Assembly (NCBI GenBank): GCA_000024525.1
Contig: CP001769.1
Coordinates: 1,178,001 to 1,242,000 of the forward strand
DNA from: Spirosoma linguale DSM 74
Lineage (GTDB): Bacteria; Bacteroidota; Bacteroidia; Cytophagales; Spirosomataceae
Reading direction: 5' to 3'
DNA: 64,000 nt
Positions 37,768 to 45,495 of this stretch are shown here, piece after piece. The position numbers were made by a program, and so were the translations under genes. The notes under the pieces were generated by a model. It searched no databases and had not been told where the DNA came from. It saw only the letters and a list, made by a program, of their open reading frames with translations. Numbering within the stretch: the stretch's first letter is position 1; each line of letters starts with the position of its first letter.

Positions 37768-38880
37768 TTACTCAGCCGATACGCTGGTTCCTTCGGCAAC
37801 GTTGATCACAAATGCTTTTCCGCCCTCCCGCTCAATGGCTTCGGCAACCGCTTCTGGCTTGTCGGGCGCGTAGACAAACATACAACCGCCACCACCCGAA
37901 CCATTAATTTTACCGCCCAGGGCACCCGCTGAAAGAGCCGCGTCGATCATGCGGTTTATTTTCGGCGTCGAAATGCGTTGCGCATCGCGTAAATTGGCCT
38001 GGTGGTCGTTTAACAACTGGCCAAAACGAACGTGGTCGAAGCTGGTTTGTGAATCGGCAGAGGCCCGCAACATTGACAGTGCATCCCGCAGAATATCGCG
38101 GTTCGAAAGGTTGCCTTTCAGGAGAATAAACTCGTCTTTCGTCAGGAAATCCTTGAACTCTGATACCTCCGTCAGGTCCGAGGTTTCGAGAGCGAATGAC
38201 GGATTAATAGTTTTTAACCGCTGGATAATGTCCAGCATGCCGACCTTCACCCGACTCAGAATCCCAATCGTATCTTTCGGCTCCTGCGAATCGCCCAGAA
38301 CAAACGCACCCAGGGGCGGAGTAAGCTTTTCCAGTCGGATTTTAGGCTGCGACTCCAGATAAATGACGTTGCCAACTGCCGTGGAGTAGTGGTCCATCAT
38401 GCCACCGGGCTCGCCAAACTCCAGTACTTCAGCCATATACGCCAGCTCCGCTATCTGTTCGGCAGACAATTGCGTTGCTTGATCGGATAATTGAGTCAAC
38501 ACATTAAGCCAGGAAACCAGCAGGGCCGACGAGCTTGAGGTGCCCGAATTAATTGGAATATTGCCATGTACCTCGCCTTCAATTCCTTTCTGAAAAGTGA
38601 ACCCCTCCCGTAGCAGCACATTGACGGCCGAACGGAAGTAATCCCGAATTTGTGGGTAAGGAAGTTCCTGACCGTCGAACGGAATGTTGACGGTGTCATT
38701 GATATCCGGCAAATTCAGCCGAAACCCGCGCTGATCTACGCGATGGGTGGCTACTTGAATACGGCGGGATATAGCCGCAGCAATAACAGGCAGCCCTAAA
38801 TAGTCCTGATGTTCGCCAAAAAGGCAGATACGGCCGGGAGTGGATACCTTAATGGAATTTGTATCAACTGATAGAGTCAA
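37768..38880 (-). CDS. GHMP kinase, galactokinase-like
   Basis: The 370-residue protein has the GHMP motifs GRICLFGEHQDYLGLPVI (motif 1), INSGTSSSSALLVSWLN (ATP-binding motif 2) and KINGSGGGGCMFVY (motif 3). The GEHQDY variant resembles the galactokinase GEHTDY signature. The start appears to be TTG at 38880, overlapped by the TGA of the upstream zinc-finger gene (TTGA), which suggests translational coupling; no ATG lies near. With the FucP-type transporter upstream it probably phosphorylates an imported sugar such as galactose. Another sugar is possible. Confidence 0.85.
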   Translation of the reverse strand: MTLSVDTNSIKVSTPGRICLFGEHQDYLGLPVIAAAISRRIQVATHRVDQRGFRLNLPDINDTVNIPFDGQELPYPQIRDYFRSAVNVLLREGFTFQKGIEGEVHGNIPINSGTSSSSALLVSWLNVLTQLSDQATQLSAEQIAELAYMAEVLEFGEPGGMMDHYSTAVGNVIYLESQPKIRLEKLTPPLGAFVLGDSQEPKDTIGILSRVKVGMLDIIQRLKTINPSFALETSDLTEVSEFKDFLTKDEFILLKGNLSNRDILRDALSMLRASADSQTSFDHVRFGQLLNDHQANLRDAQRISTPKINRMIDAALSAGALGGKINGSGGGGCMFVYAPDKPEAVAEAIEREGGKAFVINVAEGTSVSAE

Positions 38881-39104
38881 AGCGATAGTACTTCTAATTG
38901 ATGTTTTTTCTGACGTGCCTCTAATACGATGCCTTCCAGTTGTTGGGCTGTTTTGTTGTCAATCCATTCCTCCCCACATTGGTCACAAATCAAAGCCGGG
39001 ACATGGCGAACAACCACTAAGCCATCGCCAAGGTCGGTGCTAAAGGTTGTATGCCCAGGTTCTTTATGTCCTCCGCACATTGGGCATGTTCCTGAAGAGT
39101 TCAT
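38877..39104 (-). CDS. YgiT-type zinc-finger protein (MqsA-antitoxin-like N-terminal domain)
   Basis: Started at ATG 39104 this is a 75-residue protein with two zinc-binding pairs, CPMCGG and CDQCGEE, around TFSTDLGDGLVVVRHVPALI, which is the YgiT/MqsA N-terminal fold. The DNA-binding helix-turn-helix of full MqsA is absent, and no toxin gene is adjacent. It sits between a sugar transporter and a kinase, with which it overlaps by three or four bases at each side, so it is probably co-translated with them. It may be a regulator or a toxin-antitoxin remnant. Confidence 0.8.
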   Translation of the reverse strand: MNSSGTCPMCGGHKEPGHTTFSTDLGDGLVVVRHVPALICDQCGEEWIDNKTAQQLEGIVLEARQKKHQLEVLSL

Positions 39105-39108
39105 TGTT

Positions 39109-40329
39109 TTACCAGTTAGTCTTCTTATGACCCAATACGGCGTAATAAAGAATGTAGCCAAACAGGGGTAGAAGCAGCGCATAGGCCATTTTAGCGCTAA
39201 TCGTATCGGTCAAATACCCATGCAGCAAGGGTAATAATGCACCACCCGAAATGCCCATAATCAGCAATGCTGAACCAATTTTGGTAAACTTACCCAGTCG
39301 GTTCAGCGCCAGGGGCCAGATGGCGGGCCACATCGGCGAAATAGCGAAACCCAATAAAGCGACACACAGGATAGATGTGAACCCATCGGTCAGGATAGCC
39401 CCCGTGGTTAAGATCAGGGCCAGAATAGAGCCAACACGCAGGGCCATTTGCTGCGAAATGTATTTGGGAATCGCTACGATGCCAAGTATGTAACCGGCCA
39501 GCAAACCATACAGGGTATAGGTCGTAAAGTATTTGGCTTCATCATTGGTGAAGCCCATAGCCTTGCCATAGTTGATAATGGTATCACCGGCAATAACCTC
39601 GGCACCCACATAGCAAAAGATGGCTGCCACGCCCAGCACCAGATTCGGGAATTGGCCGACGCTGGTCCGTGCCGTTAATTCAGCCGGGGCGTCGTCCTGT
39701 TCTTCCGATACTTCGGGCAGGTTTGAGTAGCGAATCAAAATCGCCAGTACGATTAATACGCCAGTGAGAATCATATACGGCGTTACTACTTTTTCCAATG
39801 TGGCCGCTCCCGAAACGGCGTTGGCCCCTGTTAGCAGCAGGCCACCGAAAATAAACTGACTACATATACCCGCCAGCTTGTTGGCAACGCCCATGAAACT
39901 GATCCGCTGGGCAGCACTTTCGCGCGGTCCTAAAATTGTAGCGTATGGGTTCGAGGCCGTTTGCAGTACCGTCAGGCCAATACCGATCAGAAACAAACCC
40001 ACCAGAAACAGGGGGTATGAAACCGCTTTGGCAGCTGGTACGAAAATGATAGTGCCAACGGCCATGATGAGTAGTCCCATCGACATGCCATTTTTAAAAC
40101 CCGTTCGCTTTAACAGGGCTGACGAGGGAATGGCCATCAGCGTATAGGAAATGAAAAAGGCAAAGGCAACCAGATTAGAACCGACCGTACTTAAATCGAA
40201 GGCCTGCTTAAAAAAAGCAATCAACACGCTGTTGACCCATGTAACGAAGCCAAAAACGAAGAAAAGAGCACCGATGATGAGCAACGGGCCGGTATAATTT
40301 TGGGTTTTAGGCGGGGCAGTAGGTGTCAT
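39109..40329 (-). CDS. FucP/GluP-family MFS sugar:H+ symporter
   Basis: The 406-residue protein has twelve membrane segments and the family marks FFVFGFVTWVNSVLI, the YTLMAIPSSALLKRTGFKNG loop, LQTASNPYATILGP and the central KLAGICSQFIFGG. It imports a hexose (fucose, glucose or galactose type) with protons across the inner membrane. It leads a minus-strand operon with the YgiT protein and the GHMP kinase. The exact sugar is not readable. Confidence 0.92.
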   Translation of the reverse strand: MTPTAPPKTQNYTGPLLIIGALFFVFGFVTWVNSVLIAFFKQAFDLSTVGSNLVAFAFFISYTLMAIPSSALLKRTGFKNGMSMGLLIMAVGTIIFVPAAKAVSYPLFLVGLFLIGIGLTVLQTASNPYATILGPRESAAQRISFMGVANKLAGICSQFIFGGLLLTGANAVSGAATLEKVVTPYMILTGVLIVLAILIRYSNLPEVSEEQDDAPAELTARTSVGQFPNLVLGVAAIFCYVGAEVIAGDTIINYGKAMGFTNDEAKYFTTYTLYGLLAGYILGIVAIPKYISQQMALRVGSILALILTTGAILTDGFTSILCVALLGFAISPMWPAIWPLALNRLGKFTKIGSALLIMGISGGALLPLLHGYLTDTISAKMAYALLLPLFGYILYYAVLGHKKTNW

Positions 40330-40414
40330 TGGCGTATTCGTTCGGTAAGAGCAGGTGAAAGGAAATGGGATTTTAAAATTTTTTACAAATTAAAGATAGA
40401 AATCGAATTTTCAA

Positions 40415-40520
40415 CAATCGTTAGTTATTAGTTATACAGTTATCGGTTAACAGCCAACTTGGTACCAAACTAATACCATCAACTCCATAACCAATAACTG
40501 ATTACTAGTAACTAATAAAG
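40415..40520. repeat. AT-rich palindromic repeat (TTATTGGTTATTAG family)
   Basis: AATCGTTAGTTATTAGTTAT on the left pairs imperfectly with ATAACCAATAACTGATTACT on the right. It is related to the elements at 915-1020 and 28203-28282. It lies between the transporter and the oxidoreductase, whose stop codon is inside its right end. Confidence 0.7.
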
Positions 40521-41888
40521 GTCATTGAGCCCAAAAATTGGCTTGTTCGTTTTCCACTTTCCTTTAGTAAAATCAGGAATAGCTACGGGTTTGCTGCCTC
40601 CGGCGATACTTTGTTCGGATAATGGGCTGATGGCACTCCAGACAGCCGCGTCGTACACGTCGATGGGGACTGGGCCTTTGGCTTTGATGGATTCGATAAA
40701 GGCGCGAAGCACGAAGAAGTCAATACCGCCGTGACCGGCATTCTCGGCGGTTTGGGCGTGGCGCTTCCAGAGCGGGTGGTCGTATTTCTCCTGATAGGCT
40801 GCAAAAGGTTCCCAACTGTGTGGCTTGGGCGAAACACCTTCCAGGTAAATCATGTCGTTATCGTCCATCCAAATACCGTTGGTACCCTGCGCCCGGAAGC
40901 CAAGCGAGTAGGGCCGGGGCGAGTTTGTATCGTGGATGATCACGATATTTTCCCCATTGGCGCACTGTATAACGGTGGTGACCACGTCGCCGAGTTTAAA
41001 ATTAACCTTGGCGTTGGGGTGGTTCGGGCCACCTTTGTCAACTACATACTTATGCAGCCCCCGGCTTTTCGTAGCAGTACTGGTCAGGTGCGTGAAACGG
41101 TTGCCCCGGTTAATGTCGAGCCAGTGGGCTACCGGCCCGAGGCCGTGGGTTGGGTAGAGGTCGCCGTTTCTGTCGACGGAATGCTGGGTGCGCCAGTGCG
41201 CTTCAGAGTATCCTTTCTCGCCGAATTCGGCCCCAACGCCCCCAATGGATTTGCCATCGTTAAACTTAATGTTCCGTAAGTCGTGCTGGTAGCCGCAGTG
41301 TGCGTAGGTCATTTCGCCAAACATACCCTTCCGAATCATGTTCAGTACCGCCAGCACATCGCGCCGGTAGCAAACGTTCTCCAGAATCATACAGGGCGAC
41401 CCTGTTTTCTCGAAGGCGTTGACCAAATCCCAGGATTCCTTTAGGGTCACCGTGGCGGATACTTCCACACCGGCGTACTTACCTGCATTCATGGTGGCTA
41501 CGGCCATGGGAACGTGCCACTCCCAGGGGGTAGCAATTACCACACCGTCGATGTCGTCGCGCTTGAGCATGTCCTTAAACGCTTCATCACCTTTGCTATA
41601 CGCTACCGGTGCTTTCCGGCCAGCTTTCTCGATCATGGCCGTGGTGCGGCTAATGGCTTCCGGGGCAGGGTCGCAGATAGCGGTTATTTCAACATCGTCC
41701 CGGTACAGCGCCTGTTCAACGTGGCTGCGTCCTCGTGAGCCAACGCCAATAAATGCCAGCCTGACTTTAGGGTCAGCAGGTTTGGCACCCGTTAAAATGG
41801 CGGGGAAAACAGAAGTCGTTGCAACCGAAGTTGCTGCGCCTGTAAGAGCAGCAGTGCGAATAAACTGGCGCCGGGTAGGTGTCTGCAT
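40512..41888 (-). CDS. Tat-exported Gfo/Idh/MocA oxidoreductase, GH109-like
   Basis: The 458-residue protein begins with a twin-arginine signal (RRQFIRTAALTG ... ATTSVFPAIL). Next comes the Rossmann part (LAFIGVGSRGRSH, AICDPAPEAISR, IATPWEWHV) and a substrate domain with HWRTQHSVDRNGDLYPTHG and GPVAHWLDINRGNRF. These resemble GH109 enzymes, which use bound NAD to hydrolyse alpha-N-acetylgalactosaminides. Export through Tat fits a folded NAD-containing periplasmic enzyme. The GH109 specificity is inference; other sugars are possible. Confidence 0.85.
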   Translation of the reverse strand: MQTPTRRQFIRTAALTGAATSVATTSVFPAILTGAKPADPKVRLAFIGVGSRGRSHVEQALYRDDVEITAICDPAPEAISRTTAMIEKAGRKAPVAYSKGDEAFKDMLKRDDIDGVVIATPWEWHVPMAVATMNAGKYAGVEVSATVTLKESWDLVNAFEKTGSPCMILENVCYRRDVLAVLNMIRKGMFGEMTYAHCGYQHDLRNIKFNDGKSIGGVGAEFGEKGYSEAHWRTQHSVDRNGDLYPTHGLGPVAHWLDINRGNRFTHLTSTATKSRGLHKYVVDKGGPNHPNAKVNFKLGDVVTTVIQCANGENIVIIHDTNSPRPYSLGFRAQGTNGIWMDDNDMIYLEGVSPKPHSWEPFAAYQEKYDHPLWKRHAQTAENAGHGGIDFFVLRAFIESIKAKGPVPIDVYDAAVWSAISPLSEQSIAGGSKPVAIPDFTKGKWKTNKPIFGLNDLY

Positions 41889-42033
41889 AGCGATATGTTA
41901 CGTAGGAGATGTTTACGAACCAAAGAACGAGGTTTCGTAGTAAAAAACATACGTCACGCAAATTTTACCCATTAACCTGATTGACGACGCAAGGAATGAA
42001 CTGATAGGGTCAACCCTTGCATCGTCAATCAGG

Positions 42034-43140
42034 CTAGTAATTCCACCAAACTGATTTAGGGTAGTTAACACCTACTGACAATGGCTCCCCAATCAGAGGG
42101 GTGGTAACGTCCAGTTTTTGTTCGGCGGCTCGCTTGGTAAACCGTTCAACCGACTCTTTCCAGCCGTGAACGGAAAGGGAGAATTTAGCCCAGTGAACGG
42201 GCAAAACCGTTTTGGCATGCAGGTCCTGTGCGGCCGTGACTACCTCTTCGGGAAACATGTGAATATTGGGCCAGTCTTTCCCGTACTGCCCGCATTCGAG
42301 GATGGCTAGATCGAACGGGCCGTATTTATCGCCGATTTCTTTGAAGTGCTTGCCGTAGCCTGAATCGCCACCCAGATACAGCGAATAACCGTGAAGCTTT
42401 AGCGCAAAAGCGGTCCACAGCGTTTTGCCCCGTGTGATACTGCGACCCGAAAAGTGGCGGGCGGGTACTGCCGTCATGTCAATATCGGTGGCAACATGAT
42501 GACTTTCCCACCAATCAAATTCAATGATCTGATCGGGGGAGGCACCCCAGCGTTCAAGGTGAGCCCCTACGCCAAGCGCTGTATAAAACTTTTTGACTCG
42601 GGGAATAAGCTTCTTGATCGTTAAGTAATCCAGGTGGTCGTAGTGGTCGTGGGATAGTACCAGCATGTCAATATCCGGCATGTCTTCCACTTTGTATACA
42701 TCGGAACCCGGGAACGCCTTGCCGAAAAACGAAACGGGCGACGCGTTTCCGCTAAAAACAGGGTCAACGAGAATAGTAACCCCTCTTGATTTGATGAGAT
42801 AGGAAGAATGACCAAACCAGACGATGGTGGGAACGGAATCTGAAAGGGCTTTGAGGTCAGTCCGAACAGAGGGTAACGGTTTGGGTGGTATGTTATCGGG
42901 TGCTTTATTAAAGAAATCGCGCATCATACCCACGTAAGAGGCATCTTCACGCATGACTTCGGTTTTTTCCAGGTTTTGAAAAGCGCCATCACGGTAATTT
43001 GGTGAGCGGTTAATTCGGTCCAGTCGGGTGGCGGTCGGGTTGCTCCCAAAGGTGCTTTGTTGCATGAAAAGGAAGGTGCTGGCAATCAACCCGGTAATAA
43101 TGAATAGTGTTAGTAGCATTGGCTTTCGTAAGCGTTTCAT
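42034..43140 (-). CDS. MBL-fold metallo-hydrolase (UlaG/NAPE-PLD-like)
   Basis: The 368-residue protein has an N-terminal membrane anchor or uncleaved leader (about residues 8-26), then a metallo-beta-lactamase fold with HSSYLIKSRGVTILVDPVF, the metal motif SHDHYDHLD, PARHFSGR, YLGGDSGYGKHF and VLPVHWAKF. These resemble the NAPE-phospholipase D/UlaG branch rather than true beta-lactamases. Substrate unknown. It stands alone, with nothing recognised in the 43141-43416 gap beyond its start. Confidence 0.85.
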   Translation of the reverse strand: MKRLRKPMLLTLFIITGLIASTFLFMQQSTFGSNPTATRLDRINRSPNYRDGAFQNLEKTEVMREDASYVGMMRDFFNKAPDNIPPKPLPSVRTDLKALSDSVPTIVWFGHSSYLIKSRGVTILVDPVFSGNASPVSFFGKAFPGSDVYKVEDMPDIDMLVLSHDHYDHLDYLTIKKLIPRVKKFYTALGVGAHLERWGASPDQIIEFDWWESHHVATDIDMTAVPARHFSGRSITRGKTLWTAFALKLHGYSLYLGGDSGYGKHFKEIGDKYGPFDLAILECGQYGKDWPNIHMFPEEVVTAAQDLHAKTVLPVHWAKFSLSVHGWKESVERFTKRAAEQKLDVTTPLIGEPLSVGVNYPKSVWWNY

Positions 43141-43416
43141 GGGGTCAAAACGGGGACTTCTTCTGTCTGGTTCCGCATCTGCCGACTGAGTACATGGGAG
43201 GGAACATTACCTGATGAGCGGATGTTATTGATTTGAAGCGACGAAAATTTTGTTTAATATTTATTTGAAAACGTTGAACAAAATGCTCAGATTGTCGGTT
43301 TATCAGGTATCAATCGCATACGAAAGAGCGTCCTGGCTACACGCTCGGCTGTCTGCCTGTGTTGTACACAAACTTTGTAACGACAGGTTGATCGAACTCT
43401 AATTCGATTCATTTTT

Positions 43417-43848
43417 ATGGATAATTCTCGGGCCAGTGCCCCACGGGTTGCGGTGTTTCGAAAGGAACATTTCAACGCGGCTCATCGTCTGAACAACCCT
43501 AATTGGTCGGATGAGAAAAACACGCGGGTTTACGGCAAATGCAACAATCCCAACTACCACGGGCACAACTATGAGTTGATTGTGCAGGTTATCGGCCCTA
43601 TTGATGACGAAACGGGCTATGTCATCGACATGAAACTGCTCAGCGATCTGATCAAAGAACACGTTACGGATCGGTTCGACCATAAGAATTTGAACCTGGA
43701 TACTGAAGAATTTGCCGACTTGAATCCATCGGCCGAAAACATTGCCATCGTTATCTATAACATTTTACGCAATCAGCTAAGCGAGGGCTTAGACCTTAAA
43801 ATCAGACTGTATGAAACTGAACGGAACTTCGTCGAATACCCCGTCTAA
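43417..43848 (+). CDS. queD: 6-carboxytetrahydropterin synthase (QueD/PTPS family)
   Basis: The 143-residue protein has the zinc His residues in FNAAHRL and HGHNYEL, the catalytic Cys in YGKCNNPNYHGH, and the GYVIDMKLL...FDHKNLN motif with the second catalytic site. It converts dihydroneopterin triphosphate to 6-carboxytetrahydropterin, the second step to queuosine. It overlaps folE by 38 bases, so the first two steps of the pathway are translationally linked. Confidence 0.93.
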   Translation: MDNSRASAPRVAVFRKEHFNAAHRLNNPNWSDEKNTRVYGKCNNPNYHGHNYELIVQVIGPIDDETGYVIDMKLLSDLIKEHVTDRFDHKNLNLDTEEFADLNPSAENIAIVIYNILRNQLSEGLDLKIRLYETERNFVEYPV

Positions 43849-44584
43849 TGGCAAACCTTTGAATGGTCAACCAGTAAATGGTAACCACAAAAATGGATAT
43901 GCACTGGATGGAGATTATACCGACGAATTAGTGGATGAAATCGGTGATGCTCATGGAGCAACCTCCATTGATACACCAATGCGTCCTGATGCCTTTGTCC
44001 TTGACGATGCATTGAAGATTGACCTCATCGAAGAACATTTTCGGGAGATAATGACCATTCTGGGTCTCGACCTAACCGACGACAGTCTGAAAGGTTCACC
44101 TCGTCGCGTGGCTAAAATGTATGTGAATGAGGTATTTAGCGGATTAAACCCTGCTAACAAGCCTAAATCGACCTTGTTCGATAATAAGTTTCGGTACAAC
44201 GAAATGCTGGTAGAGAAAGACATTACCGTTCAGACCTACTGTGAGCACCATTTTGTGCCCATTCTTGGCAAAGCACATGTCGCCTATATTTCCAGTGGTA
44301 AGGTCATTGGCTTGTCGAAACTGAATCGGATCGTTGAGTATTTTAGCAAGCGGCCTCAGGTTCAGGAGCGTTTAACGGTGCAGATTGCCGAAGAACTGAA
44401 GCGTGTTCTGGAAACAGAAGATGTAGCGGTGATCATTGACGCCAAGCACTTGTGTGTATCTACCAGAGGTGTACACGACGTGAATAGCTCTACCATTACG
44501 TCTTCGTACGGTGGTAAGTTTTCTGAAGAAGCCACTAAACAGGAACTTCTCCGTTTCGTGACGCAGCCCAGTGTGAGTATTTAA
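43811..44584 (+). CDS. folE: GTP cyclohydrolase I
   Basis: The 257-residue protein has the GTP cyclohydrolase I core: zinc site CEHHFVPILGKAHVAYI and KHLCVSTRGV, plus SKLNRIVEYFSKRPQVQERL. It makes dihydroneopterin triphosphate from GTP, the shared precursor of folate and queuosine. The first ~28 residues form an NG-rich imperfect repeat (NGKPLNGQPVNGNHKNG). ATG 43979 (MRPDAF...) is a possible internal start, but family proteins have sequence before it (TDELVDEIGDAHGATSI), so I keep the upstream start overlapping queD. Confidence 0.95.
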   Translation: MKLNGTSSNTPSNGKPLNGQPVNGNHKNGYALDGDYTDELVDEIGDAHGATSIDTPMRPDAFVLDDALKIDLIEEHFREIMTILGLDLTDDSLKGSPRRVAKMYVNEVFSGLNPANKPKSTLFDNKFRYNEMLVEKDITVQTYCEHHFVPILGKAHVAYISSGKVIGLSKLNRIVEYFSKRPQVQERLTVQIAEELKRVLETEDVAVIIDAKHLCVSTRGVHDVNSSTITSSYGGKFSEEATKQELLRFVTQPSVSI

Positions 44585-44654
44585 TTTAGTTAGCCTTCAG
44601 GGTAATTCTTGCCGACTGGACAAACGTCCGTGTCCAGAAAGCAGTATACCCCAA

Positions 44655-44722
44655 TTACACTTCATCAACATCCTTCAATATACTTCATCAACATTTTTTA
44701 TTACACTTCATCAACATTCTTT
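44655..44722. repeat. three 23-bp tandem repeats directly upstream of the SDR gene
   Basis: The 13-mer ACTTCATCAACAT occurs at 44659-44671, 44682-44694 and 44705-44717, exactly 23 bases apart, with similar flanks. The array ends at the SDR start codon. It resembles iteron or regulator-binding arrays. A longer SDR frame from 44609 would translate the repeat into an unlikely sequence. Confidence 0.9.
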
Positions 44723-45424
44723 ATGCAGGGTAAAAATATTCTAATCATTGGAGCGAGTTCGGGTATAGGGCATGCGTTAGCGCTACAACTACAGGGTCAG
44801 GGAGCTACGCTTTTTACCGCCGGTCGAACCCAGCCCGAAGGTATTCAGTCTACGCATATGGTATGGGATATTACCAAAATCCCCGCTGTCGATGCACTGA
44901 CTCAACTTCCCGACACGCTCCATGGTCTGGTATATTGCCCCGGCTCCATTAATCTAAAACCGTTCCAACGGCTTACCCTTGACGATTATCGTCGTGATTT
45001 CGAACTGAACGTGCTCGGCGCGGTGAGTGCTATTCACGCGAGCTATGCCGTTATCAAAAAATCAAAATCAGCCAGTATTATTCTTTTCAGTACAGTTGCG
45101 GCCAAACTGGGAATGGGTATGCATTCGTCCGTATCGGTGGCTAAATCGGCCGTTGAAGGACTAGGCAAATCGCTGGCGGCTGAGTTGGCACCGTTCAACG
45201 TCCGGGTAAACGTGCTGGCACCTTCCCTGACCGATACGCCTTTAGCGGGTTTCCTGCTGGGGGATGAAACCAAACGGGAGGCTGCCAACAAACGGCATCC
45301 GCTCAATCGGTACGGTACGCCCGAAGACATTGCAGGCATGGCCGCTTACCTGCTCACCGATCAGGCAAGCTGGATAACTGGCCAGGTTATCGGCATTGAT
45401 GGCGGCATGGGGAGTTTGAAGTAA
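44723..45424 (+). CDS. short-chain dehydrogenase/reductase (SDR) lacking the catalytic Tyr
   Basis: Starting at ATG 44723 the protein is 233 residues with a Rossmann cofactor motif (IGASSGIGHAL), an NxxG-like FELNVLGAVS, and the Ser region (ILFSTVAAKLG). The YxxxK signature is replaced by VSVAK, with Val at 137 where Tyr is expected and Lys 141 kept. The C-terminus (GQVIGIDGGMGSLK) is typical. Placement after folE suggests a pterin-related reductase or an unrelated function. The missing Tyr means activity cannot be assumed. I infer the start because the tandem repeat array precedes it. Confidence 0.88.
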   Translation: MQGKNILIIGASSGIGHALALQLQGQGATLFTAGRTQPEGIQSTHMVWDITKIPAVDALTQLPDTLHGLVYCPGSINLKPFQRLTLDDYRRDFELNVLGAVSAIHASYAVIKKSKSASIILFSTVAAKLGMGMHSSVSVAKSAVEGLGKSLAAELAPFNVRVNVLAPSLTDTPLAGFLLGDETKREAANKRHPLNRYGTPEDIAGMAAYLLTDQASWITGQVIGIDGGMGSLK

Positions 45425-45495
45425 TCAGTAATCAAAAAAAAAGGGGTGACACGGTTTTGAACCGTGTCACCCCTTTTTTTTTGATTACTGATTAC
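45421..45495. terminator. perfect 36-bp inverted-repeat bidirectional terminator
   Basis: Arms 45421-45456 and 45460-45495 are exact complements with a three-base loop, including a GGGGTGACACGGTT core and nine-base A and T tracts. The stops of the SDR gene (45422-45424) and of the aldehyde dehydrogenase (45492-45494) lie inside opposite arms. Confidence 0.95.

Noticed and set aside
44655..44722. CRISPR or tRNA reading of the 23-bp array
   Set aside because: Only three units without unique spacers; no cloverleaf.
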